The position numbers and the translations under genes were made by a program. From positions 100,929,931 to 100,993,930 of the forward strand of contig CM035430.1 in NCBI GenBank assembly GCA_020310875.1: a stretch of DNA of 64,000 nt, read 5' to 3'. Source of the stretch: Ceratopteris richardii (taxonomy: Eukaryota; Streptophyta; Polypodiopsida; Polypodiales; Pteridaceae). This document shows, one piece after another, positions 35,016 through 44,587 of this stretch. The notes beneath the pieces were generated by a model, which worked only from the letters and a program-made list of their open reading frames with translations, made no database searches and had not been told where the DNA came from. Each line of letters starts with the position of its first letter. The stretch's first letter is position 1.

Positions 35016-35412
35016 TGTCACGAGTAAGGAGATAAGGAAGAGAGCTCACACACGCACTCTCACAATCAAAGAGAAGTACACACTCAGATTGAGGCAAGGA
35101 AGAATGATCTTCTTCTTCTTCTTCTTCTTCTTCTTCTTCTTCTATTACATAAAAAGGAATGTACAAGAATGACCTAAAAACAAGAATACAACTACTTCAA
35201 TATATAAAGACCAGTACATAAGGAAAAACCTAATATTTGTGAATGAGTGAGCTGGCAAGAACAAATGTGCCATCACTCTCGGTAGATAAATCTAATAAAG
35301 CTCAATGAAATGTCCCTGACATATAACGACGTGACCATTATACATGTTAGAGAAATGAAAAAGTAATATGTGTCATCTTGGATCATCACATGTTGAGCTT
35401 GATATCTGAACA
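35016..35412 (-). repeat. Solo LTR of family C (copy 2)
   Basis: TGTCACGAG...TGAACA with perfect 5-bp duplication GTTTT at 35011-35015 and 35413-35417. This copy defines the true ends of the family C LTR. Confidence 0.88.
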
Positions 35413-35472
35413 GTTTTCCCTGAAAATCTCTCCAAATATGCTAGTTTGCCTTTCTTGTTCATTCATTTACTT

Positions 35473-35736
35473 TTTTTAAAAAATGGAGGTTCAACCGAAG
35501 CCTACTCCCCCAGGCTTTAACTTTGAAATTGCAATTGTACAAGTGAATGGGCATAGTACCCGCGGGACCCCCCGTATCCCACAAAGCAGGGGTTAGACAA
35601 GGTTACAACTGAATGAGACATGGTTACAACTGGGTTTAAATGGCCTAAGCCATAACATGTCCAGCCTGGGACTTGAACCCTGGACCTCTGCCTCAAGAGG
35701 CCAAAGCTCAACCAACTGTCCTACAGGACTTGGACA
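35473..35736 (-). mobile_element. SINE S1a, tRNA-derived head, LINE-like tail
   Basis: Minus-strand element of 264 bp: tRNA-like head with an A-box-like GGACAGTTGGTTGAGC (plus 35706-35721) and perfect B-box GGTTCAAGTCC (35669-35679), a body, a 3' domain shared with the local LINE, and an A tail (T run at the left end). It is flanked by a 15-bp duplication TTCATTCATTTACTT (35458-35472 and 35737-35751). The empty target is seen intact at about 33451-33475 in duplication copy 1. Confidence 0.92.
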
Positions 35737-35942
35737 TTCATTCATTTACTTGTACATATTTTCATGATTATGCTTTATGATTACATGTTCTGTCTTCATG
35801 AACACCTCTCGGATTCTCTATCTCCGGCCACCATGCCGAGCGAGAATTATAATGTTTGATGCGTGTGTGTACGCGCTTGTGAGTTCTACGAGTTACAACG
35901 AGAGAGAGAGAGAGGGAGAGATTTCGTTCTTCAGGAGTCACG

Positions 35943-36239
35943 GGTATTTTAACTCTCATTCAGCCATTTGTTTTGAAAGAAATGAAAACTCCCTACAAAG
36001 GAGGAGCACGCACTGATTCTCGAGAGAATAATGATCATGGAGGAGTTGCAGGCATCGTTGATAAGAATAATTTGGAGATTGTTGTGGATTGTGCTATGAT
36101 CGTTCTCGGTGTGGATTGGGTCTGTGTAGCGCTATGTCTTTGAGAGGATCTTGAGAAACCGCTATGTCTGTGTAGCGCTATGTCAAGAATGCCCCTCGGC
36201 ATCATCATCATTTGGACTAGTTATGGACCCCCAAATCCC
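35943..36239. other. Unassigned segment
   Basis: No protein recognised. It contains two exact copies of TGTGTAGCGCTATGTC (about 36123 and 36169) and a third partial one. It separates the duplicated gypsy end from the LINE relic. Confidence 0.5.
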
Positions 36240-38845
36240 ACAAAGCAGGGGAGGAGTATGGCAAGTTAGAGTGCATTACAAATGAGGTGGATAAATCTGT
36301 CGTCACCCTCATGTGGGACCCATTTCGATTTCAGCTTGTTGTTTTCAAGGAGATAAATACAATGATGTCTAAACGGTGGAGATCTCTTATCTCGGGAGAT
36401 TCTTTTACCTAGAAGAAACAATGATTTCTCGATCGACCATTCCTTAGGAGTTTGGCCAAAATTGATAGCACATCGCTCCCTCCAAATCTTCCAAAGGGTC
36501 TCACTCCTGATGGCATTCCACAGTCTCGATGAGCAGCCCACCGCCTCACCAAATAGCACATGTTGCTAATTGATTTGGTGCGTGAGTCGCAAAACCCGTG
36601 CCACGTGATGCCAGATAACCCGAGACTTGGGGCAATCGAAGAACAAGTGAACTAAATCTTCGATGCATCGATGGCAACGTTTACACCATGGCGGGACACC
36701 ACAGATTTTATTAGCCCTTGCATTGGACCAGATTCCCTTATGCAAGATCTACCACATGAGAACCGACTTTTTGATCTCAATTAGGGGGTGGCAAATAGAC
36801 ATGAACTTAAGTTCCCATCGAAGTTTGGTCCACGAAAGGCACCACCTCTTGTTGAGGGTGTGGTGGACATCTACGTTCTCTTTGAAGTTGGGGATTGTGG
36901 ATATTTTCTTACCATTGCTCCATTTGAGGCCCTCTAGGCAAGGAAGATCCTGTCCGGAGAGAAGGCGGGTAGTTGAGCGGTCCCACGCCAAACATCTGCC
37001 CTAAAGAAGAGTCCATTCCTCGAGGGTAACTCTGTGTCTTGGGTCTAAGTCTTCGAACCTAATCCACTGGTTGGTCTCTTGTTTCCAGAGTTGTTTCCAC
37101 TGTTTGAATCCCTTGCTCCATAACTGCTTTGTAGTTTGGAGGTTCCAAGGCTCCACTCCACTAATGCCACTGATCGGGAACCAGATAGAGTCATTTTGTC
37201 TTATCCCAGCCGCCCACTTCCACTCATCACTAATTCTGATGAATTGTTTGGCCTTATTCCAACTCTTCCATATAGAACATACGAGGCTAGAGCCTTTAGG
37301 TGACATCGGGAGGGGGGAGAACAAAAGCGTGAGAATCCCTACGTCCTTCCAGCCAGGATGGCCAACACACATAAGGTCTTTCAAGTTTCTGAATATCAGC
37401 CCAAGAGGACTCACTATTGCTCCAAGCCTTGATAAGCCACTTAACCACCAGCTTGTCAGCCAACCCAATGATATCCAAAATACCTAAGCCCCCTTAGTCT
37501 TTCGAGCTAATGCAAGTTTCCCAATTAATTTTGGGAATCCCCCTCCTATTGGGGTCCCCAGTCCAAAGGAAGTTTCTACAGATTCTTTCCACTGTGGTCA
37601 ACTCTTTCTCCTTCGGTCTCCAACACGAGATAAAGTAAATAGTCGTTGAAAGCATAAATGTGTTAACAACCATAGCACGCCCTACCAAGTTGACTTGCAT
37701 ACCTTTCCAATGGTTTAATTTGCTATCAAGCTTGGCCAACACCCAGTTCCATCATTGGTCCATTGTGATGTCGAAGCCCATCAGGATGCCAAGGACATGG
37801 AAGACTTGACCCCTAGGGATAACTTGACACCCCTGATCTAACAACAATTGGGGTGGGGGTTCACGGATTGCTCTGAAAGCAGTTTTAGCATGGTTGATTT
37901 TTGAACCTAATGCCACACAAAAGGTGTCAAGGCAACTCTAGAACACCTCAATGTTGTTCATATCGTTATGCACAAAGGCATTCATATCATCGGTGAAGAG
38001 TCTAGCAATCATTTGGCCGTGATTTAGAGGCAGAGAAAGACCCATGAGATTGCCAGAGTCCATGTGATGCTTTAAAAGGAGACTGAGGCCATTCGAGGCG
38101 ATCGCGAAGAGTAGAGGAGCTAGAGGGCAGCCTTGCCTGATAGATCTTTTTAAACGTATGGGATCAGAGAGTTTACCATTGATATTTATTTTAGTTGAAG
38201 CATTTTCGATAAGAGTGGAAACCATTTTCGTGAACTTTTGGCTGCATCCAAGGTCTTTTAGTGATTGGAGAATAAAGTCCCATTCCAATCTGTCATATGC
38301 TTTGTCGAAGTCGATCTTAATGAAAACCAGATCTTGAGGAGACTCCTCAGCAAACGTAAGTCCTTCCCAAATGTCGACAATTGCTTCAAGTATAGGTCTA
38401 CCTTTGACAAAACCTTTCTGATCCTCACAAAGCCATGACTTTAAATGACAAGAGATTCTGTTGGCGATAACTTTGGCAATTATCTTGTATCCAGTTTGGA
38501 GCATGGTAATCGGCCGCCAGTTTTCAATTTTTTTCTTTTCTCCCCTTTTGTGAATTAACTTGATGACGCCATTATTAAGAAACTCAGGAAGGGCCCCTAA
38601 GGAGAGAGCCTCGAGCCACACCAAATGTAGTGGGGTGGCCACCACATGTTTGAAGGACTTGAAAAACTGATTGGTGAGGCCATCAGGACCTGGACTTTTT
38701 CCATTGGGAAGAGCATCAATAACGTCGATAATTTCGTTCTCGGAAATTTTAGCTTCCAGAAGAGAATTCATGTTCTGAGGGATTCTAGAATGAGCTACCC
38801 TTGAGATGGTAGCCATGCACAGGGTGTAGTAGAACTCTTTTTGCC
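36240..38845 (-). pseudogene. L1-type LINE ORF2 relic (RT to C-terminal zinc knuckle)
   Basis: Minus strand. The 292-residue frame 37938-38816 holds the RT core: NGKSPGPDGLTNQFFKSF, ENWRPITML, KIDFDKAYDRLEW (motif A, Asp169), RQGCPLAPLLF (from residue 227) and RLFTDDMNAF, where the usual FADD is FTDD (Asp276, Asp277). Reading frame is also open for nine residues upstream of its ATG (QKEFYYTLC), so the true protein began further 5'; the endonuclease domain is missing, a normal 5' truncation. Downstream pieces give MLAKLDSKLNHWKGM...CWRPKEKEL and FLWTGD (37494-37742). A Cys/His segment WCKRCHRC...HLFFDCP (about 36610-36680) matches the zf-RVT tail. Stops are single substitutions such as TAG for CAG. 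A related 3' end is at 40688-41029. Confidence 0.9.
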
Positions 38846-39060
38846 TATGGTGCTACTGGTGGTACTGGTGACCGGTGTAGAGAGAGGAAGAAGAAAACGT
38901 AGAGAGACCTTTGTCTCCATGTATGTGTCAGCAGTCCGTTCTTCTCAGATAACAACCTTTTGTTAGTCACCTTTCCAGGAAGGCATTGGTCATTGAATGA
39001 AGGTGATGACCAGTGTTCATTTTTGAAGGGTAGCATTGTATTTCCTGGAAAGGTCACTGC
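38846..39060. repeat. Inverted copy of the GA-rich repeat, foldback
   Basis: The segment 38900-39010 is the reverse complement of the unit at 33660-33760, so with the plus-oriented copy at 39203-39252 it forms an inverted repeat (38912-38963 against 39203-39252). Nested inside is a 16-bp perfect palindromic pair GGGTAGCATTGTATTT at 39028-39043 and 39064-39079. Confidence 0.8.
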
Positions 39061-39076
39061 TGAAAATACAATGCTA

Positions 39077-39198
39077 CCCCTGTTCTTGTGGGATAAGGGG
39101 GGTTCCATGGGTACTATGCCCTTCTTTGTACAGTTGCAATTTCAAAGTTAAAGTCCGGGAGTAGGCTTTGGCCGAACTTCCATTTAAAAAAAAAAAAA
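39077..39198 (+). mobile_element. SINE S1c, 5'-truncated fragment
   Basis: Plus-strand 3' half of the S1 SINE from CCCCTGTTCTTGTGGGAT to a 19-A tail. The tRNA-like head is missing. No target duplication found. It separates TTCCTGGAAAGGTCAC from GGCTGTTATCTGAG, which are close together in the uninterrupted copy near 33.7 kb. Confidence 0.8.
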
Positions 39199-39295
39199 AA
39201 AAAGGGCTGTTATCTGAGAAGAACGGACTGCTGATAGATACATGGAGAGAAAGGTAGTTTCAAAAGAGACGCGCACTAAGCGGAAATGGTGAATC

Positions 39296-39339
<44 letters not shown>

Positions 39340-39681
39340 CGCTGCCACAGATACGGTGATGGCGATGGAGTTGGAGAGAGAGAGAAGAGAATAGAAGGCG
39401 GCAGAGAAGGAGGTGGATAAAACCAGAGAAATGGAGATGGAAGAGAGAGAGAGAGAGAGAGAGGCACGACACTGCAGAAAGGACACACACAGATACTTCG
39501 GTGAAGAGAGAGAGAGAAACTCAGAGATAGGTTGTAACTTGTGCCATAGATTTGAAGTCAATGAGGTCGGAAGGCGAGAGAGAGAGAGAGAGAGAAGTGC
39601 TCAGTCGACAGAAATGGTGATTTGACAGAGATAGGCAATCGCTGCAAAGATCACGATTGAGAGAGAGAGAGAGAGAGAGAA
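39199..39681. repeat. GA-rich repeat with six GA tracts
   Basis: Plus-oriented copy of the 33.7-kb unit to about 39400, then further GA tracts separated by short non-repetitive spacers (runs near 39297-39336, 39375-39390, 39444-39464, 39503-39515, 39577-39595, 39659-39681). Open frames here (Ser-Leu repeats on the minus strand) are microsatellite artefacts. Confidence 0.85.
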
Positions 39682-39989
39682 GACGGACGCTACAGAGAAA
39701 CCTACAAGGGAGAGAGTCAGTGGAAGAATTGCAAAAAAACGTTAAAAGTAATTTAGGTGAAAATGATCATCATCAAATGGATGTTATGCATCATTCTGAA
39801 AAGTAGTCATCCTATGTAGATAAGTGTAAGCACTGCTCGGGCTCTTTTCTAGAACAGCTAGTAGTTTTGAAGGAGTTGAGGTTTTGGGATGTATCGAGTT
39901 GCCAGAAATAGGAGACACAGGGCATGATTCTCTACAGTATGCTCCAAATGTAGCGTCAAGTACAAGGGGGCAATGACTTGCCACATAAT

Positions 39990-40281
39990 AAAGCTAAGAT
40001 CAATTAAGGTTAGTGCCCTCTTAACCAATGACGACTGAAGAGAAGTACTTGCATTATTAATAGAATTTCAAGACGTATTTTGTTGGGATTATCAAGACAT
40101 GAAAGGATTAGACCCTCGTATTTACCAACACTGTACCAACACTGTATAGTTCTTTAGCCGGACACTAAACCAACTCGATAGATCTATTATAGGATGAACC
40201 CCAATTACGCACAGCTCATCAAGGATGAAATTGTTCGACTACTTCATGTGGGTTTTATAATTCCCATTGAGCACCTAGAGC
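39990..40281 (+). pseudogene. Ty3/gypsy RT N-terminal relic
   Basis: In shifting frames it reads EFQDVFCWDYQDMKGLDPRIYQH, then TKPTRxIYYRMNPNYAQLIKDEI and LLHVGFIIPIEH, the segment just before RT motif 1 in plant gypsy elements. It is homologous to 63300-63600 minus (DVFAWICKDLKGVD...). It is truncated at 40281, where a dispersed repeat begins. The preceding 39682-39990 shows no recognised feature. Confidence 0.75.
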
Positions 40282-40470
40282 TAAAAACATTATATGTTTT
40301 GTACTTGATAAAAGCTTGTACATCAATAACTCACATGCCTCAAAGCTTGTACATCAATAACTCACATGCCTTGTGCCTTTTTGATATCGAGAGAATTTCG
40401 TAGTTTTTCGTTATGTATATTAACCTTGAAAGGATAGTTGCTATTGTCAATCTATATCATATGCACTTGA
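40282..40470. repeat. Dispersed repeat shared with 58.7 kb
   Basis: TAAAAACATTATATGTTTT...GATATCGAGAG...AGGATAGTT aligns with 58662-58812. This copy contains a 31-bp tandem duplication (40311-40341 and 40342-40371) that the other lacks. Possibly an old LTR; not identified. 40471-40674 shows nothing recognisable. Confidence 0.75.
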
Positions 40471-40687
40471 CTGTTTTAGTGCATTTCTATACGACTTGCT
40501 TTCACCCATAAAATATGTACGGAACTTCGGTCGAGAACGTTTATGTTAGCATGTTATAACACACATCCTGCACTGAGCTGTTGAACGACCGTTGCTAACG
40601 GAGGAGCGTTGCTGATGTGGCACTCTTTACAATAAAATAACGGATATGTAGTCCTCGAGTATACATGACAATCCATTTCAAAGAATT

Positions 40688-41029
40688 TTTTTTTTTAATA
40701 AAGCAAGTTAGGCTTTAGCCTACTCTCCCGGACTTGTATTATGGACTTGTATTAAATAAAAGGAAAACAAAAGTACAAGTGAAGGGGACTAATGCCGATG
40801 AGACCCCTCAAGTTCCACAGAGTGGGGGTAGAACTTACAAAGTTTAGATGGTTTTACAAAGAAGGTCAATCACCCTCTCATCACCTTCATGTGGGGCCCA
40901 CTTGAGCTTAAGCTTGTTGTTCATCAGGATAAGCGCTTTATGATGTCTAAAGGGAGGGAATTTCTTACAGTTGGCGATTCTTTTTATTTAGCCACGTGAC
41001 ATTGAGAGTTATTTGACCACGTGTGAGTT
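40688..41029 (-). mobile_element. 5'-truncated LINE 3' end with target duplication
   Basis: Minus strand, A tail represented by the T run at 40686-40696. It matches the 3' UTR and ORF2 end of the 36-kb LINE (CACCTTCATGTGGG, AGCTTGTTGTT, ATGATGTCTAAA on the plus strand). It is flanked by a 13-bp duplication ATTTCAAAGAATT at 40675-40687 and 41030-41042. The 3' end (AAGTCCGGGAGAGTAGGC and following) resembles the S1 SINE tail. The leftmost 50 bp toward 41029 do not match the LINE. Confidence 0.85.
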
Positions 41030-41229
41030 ATTTCAAAGAATTGTATTTGGCCACGTATGATCGAGCTTAATTGTGCAGATTTCAAGTGTATCGTTTAAAT
41101 CCTCTACTATGAATTGCATCTTAAATCACCTTTGAGCTTCGCCACAAAAGGAAATAAAGGCTTCATCGAAGGGAGTTTGATCTTAGAGGCTTCTGCTAAT
41201 ATTTAACAACGCCTTGAACATGCAAATGC

Positions 41230-42050
41230 ATCAAACCAAAACCTTCTCATTTTGAAGATTCACTTTGATCAAGCTTATGAAATACTAAAGTGGGATTGCA
41301 TCCTTCAAGTATATAGGGCTTGGCTCAAAGCTTATGAAGATAGCTTGAAAACTCTTGGGGAATGCTTAGACGTGGACCAATATGAACGACATTTTCATCT
41401 CTTTGATTGTCCTCAAGAGGTCTATTACAAAACATTGCCGACATGCCCTCCTGTTATTTGGGATACATGTGAATGGTCTCAACTGCTTGGTGAATAAAAA
41501 AGTTGCGAGGGCCAAATTAGAGAGCTTTCTATGCCCAAGAGCCAAGTGTAATGGTGCTAAGGTTATTTAAAAATTGCACTCTTGATTTTCTCCTTAATTA
41601 GTGTGAATTAATTTTGCAATTTTAATCACGGCTCGATAAGTTTTGCCCATGCCCAAGATCCAAAATTAACCACTTAAGGATTGCATTTAAGTCTCTTGAG
41701 AGACCCTTTCTATAGTTCCTAAGGGTCGAAGGTGTCAAAGAGCTTGATTCAAATTGAATGGTTCACTTTCTAGGTACTCCTTTTGGCTTCGGGGCATTTT
41801 TAATGCACCAAGGATGGGAGTGGATGATGGGGAAACTTGCATTAAACCTTCATCACTTAAAAGCCATTCAATTTGATGCGGCTAGGAAACTGATGGTGAT
41901 TAGCACATCTCTCATTCCCTTCGGCTTCTATTGCCTTCATGCTTGGATGTCGAACAATAAACAGTCAACGAAGAGGAAACGATCATGTAAAAATGTTCTC
42001 TGGATCTTAACATGAAAGAGTGCCTAAGATTAACTAGGGCATATTGTGGT
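41230..42050 (+). pseudogene. Second LINE relic, plus strand (RT and post-RT)
   Basis: Highly decayed. LKIHFDQAYEILKWDCILQV at about 41250-41310 corresponds to RT motif A (KIDFDKAYDRLEW), then a deletion removes most of RT; NCLVNKKVARAKLESF and FLGTPFGFGAFLMHQGWEW...GKLALNLHHLKAIQFDAARKLMVI (41758-42015) match the post-RT region. It belongs to a different LINE lineage or is much older than the 36-kb copy. Confidence 0.7.
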
Positions 42051-42650
42051 CTAGACCCAAGGAATCATCAGGCCTTGGCATTTTCGGTATTGCAGCATTA
42101 GTAGATTTATGGAATGCAAATGCAAGAGAATGGAAAAAGAAAAGTATTCAGGATATCACACAAACACTCTCATTAAAATTTATGGAATAAAAATGCAAGA
42201 CAACATTAGTTAAATGAATATCACACAAACACTATCATAAAAATTACCACTGATCATTTTTAGCTCTCAAGTCATTCGCATCACAATTTTCATGATACTA
42301 AAGAGACATGTCAATGTATATAAGAAAACATGCATGATACGAAAAGGCATGTCAATGTTTACACATGACTTTGACAAAGAACTCGATCTTCATTTAGGTA
42401 GAGCTTTGCATTATATTATTTCAAGTGTAACTTAAGTCATTCATATGCTCCCATGAACGTTTAACTACTATATCAAATATCATTCACTATTTTCCACATT
42501 AATCAAGCACTCTCACATACACCATACCAAGTAAATGCTCTAGTACTATTCTATGGTATAGAGACAACCTCATTTGTAAAGCAGTATCTAATCAAGCACT
42601 TTGATTTGGAGAAGTGTATTCCTACAAGTTCATAAGTATGAACTATCAAG
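42051..42650. other. Unassigned AT-rich segment
   Basis: No protein recognised. A phrase AATATCACACAAACACT occurs twice in similar contexts (about 42150 and 42210). Nothing else supported. Confidence 0.5.
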
Positions 42651-42935
42651 AGGTGATGGGTAGTATGCAAAGATGAGATGGTTTTGGCAAACTCCTCTGA
42701 TCGACCAGGCTTCATAATTTCAAAGAACCCTAATAGACTCCCTAAGCTTCCAATCAATGCCTTTAGACCACTATTGTACCTATTGGAGCATCATTTCCAA
42801 AACTCTCTCAAAACATATGAGTTGAGAAAACCTTCTATCTATGTAAGAAGGCTCTCAATATTTTACTCAATGCTCGCATCCTAGTAGTAATTGAGCCTGT
42901 AAACTTTTCACACTTTCAAATGAATTTTAATGAAA
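42651..42935 (-). repeat. D2 3' LTR relic
   Basis: Aligns with the LTR segments at 52810-52838/57999 and 59537-60130 (GGTAGTATG, GAGATG, CCTAAGCTTCCAAT, GAGTTGAGAAAACCTTCT). No PPT is visible at its right end, indicating a deletion before the D2 coding remnant. Confidence 0.65.
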
Positions 42936-43338
42936 TTTACAAAGTCTATTCACTAAATTGAGCCTCTTATGCCAAACCTCAAGTTTTGATAGGGTTTGGG
43001 TGCCATATTTGAACAAAGAAACATTCTTGGTCTTTTGGAGTTCAAATGTGAACAATCTACCTATCTTCTCTCCGTTTGCTATCCTCTTGAAACCTTGATA
43101 TGGATCTTCTACATAGGCTACATGCTTGTTGAATCCCACCTTCAACCCTTTCTCCATAATTTACCCTACACTGATAATATTCTTTGTAATGGATGGCACC
43201 TAAAGAACTTTTCTTAGTAGGTTCATATTACTGGTGGAGGTCTTCACATTTCATATCTTCTCAACTCGATGTCTTGTGTCATCAGCTATTTGAACTTACG
43301 GATTGTTTTTTGTGTCTTTCAAGTCTTCAAGTAGAGCT
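42927..43338 (-). pseudogene. D2 protease/integrase junction relic
   Basis: Minus frame 42927-43157 reads MEKGLKVGFNKHVAYVEDPYQGFKRIANGEK and EVWHKRL, matching D1 15316-15543. Interrupted at 43338 by insertion of A2; the rest of D2 resumes at 51688. RT and RNase H of D2 are absent. Confidence 0.85.
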
Positions 43339-44364
43339 TGTGAGTGCAAGACAATCAACAATTGATGATGTGGACAAGGTTTGAATTCAAAGAGTGAAAT
43401 AAAAGATCAAAATTAGAGTCTTGAAGATGACTGCATTGTCAAATGATGAAGACTTGTATATACATGTATATTACTCTTGTAATTAGTTCATAAAAGCTTT
43501 GTGTCCATGGTGAGTCGGGATGTAAATGTCTATATATACCTGGATATAGATGTAATAGAAGAGAGAGATAAAAAATGACGAGATTTAGAAGTCAATAGAA
43601 GCCTTAGAAAATGAGAAGAATGTAATCTACCCATGAGATGTACATTGATTATGAATAGAAGGAGAATTGAAAAGTTGCGCCTCGAACTTTTGCTCAATAC
43701 TCCTTTTGTGTTTATCTTCTTGAGGAATGCTTTTGTAAACTTCTGATTCTATAGTTCATTGACGTCTATACAAGTTTTGAGAGGCTAATTATAATCATAC
43801 TGAGAGAATTGAAGACAGGAACATTTACATGTGTAAATGTGAAGAAGTGAAGATAGGAACAGGTTCAACCCCGGTGGTCAAAGTTTTGATCGGATCTCCC
43901 TCCATAGTGTAAAGTTTTGAGCACGTAAGCACTCATTCTTTAAGATGAAAGGTAAGCTACTTGTAGCTAAAAGCATTTGAAAAAACAGGGTTTACTTTGG
44001 GAGAATGATGCATAGGTGTCAAAGTCGACTAGACAAAAGAATAGTCTTTAGCATAGGTACATTGATTGAAGTTAATCTCAAGATTTATTGATTATTTTGA
44101 AGATTGTTGACTTGGAGAACGTGCCTAAGATTTAGGAGTCACCTTGTATAAAATTTCATTGAAAACTTTACACATTTGATCAGTCAATGAGTGAGTTAAG
44201 TGCAACAGACTTTTCAGTGTAATGAGTTTCTTTACAGTTGACTAAAGTCTTGATAATTTGGCAGTAGATTTTCAAAATTGGTTGTGTTTATGAGTTTTTC
44301 TTGATATAGAGGTGCTCTAACATCAAGGATAACTTGTTATCTTGGAGATTAATCATCTCCATCA
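43339..44364 (+). repeat. A2 5' LTR
   Basis: Starts TGTGAGTGCAAGACAATC and ends AATCATCTCCATCA. It is clearly related to A1 at its ends but much diverged inside. Confidence 0.88.
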
Positions 44365-44587
44365 ATGATATCAGAGCAGGAATCATTAGCTTTGAAGAGA
44401 AGGAGGACCTTGACTTTTGTAGATATACAAAAATCAATCTTAGAAGATTCAACAGGTGAAAGTTTGAAGTGAAAGCTAAAGAAGGAGGCCTGAAAGCTAT
44501 CAAGAGGATCAAAAGGAACTATATTCGAAGTAGGTACATTCATTATTCACAAAGCTTGAAGAATTTAGTGCACAAGTGAAGAAAGGA

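Larger units (their letters stand above)
33906..35942 (+). repeat. 2-kb tandem duplication, copy 2
   Basis: Direct copy of 31889-33655, with the PPT at about 34326, LTR start at 34337, TATA box at 34984-34991 and solo C LTR at 35016-35412. The (TTC)n run (35108-35141) is longer than in copy 1. It carries an additional SINE at 35473-35736. Confidence 0.93.

Noticed and set aside
36663..37487. Plus-strand open frames of 113 and 138 residues
   Set aside because: They are antisense shadows of the LINE ORF2, whose motifs are on the minus strand.
39184..39625. Ser-Leu-rich and Arg-Glu-rich frames at 39.2-39.6 kb and 33.7-34.0 kb
   Set aside because: They arise from GA/TC dinucleotide tracts read in several frames.
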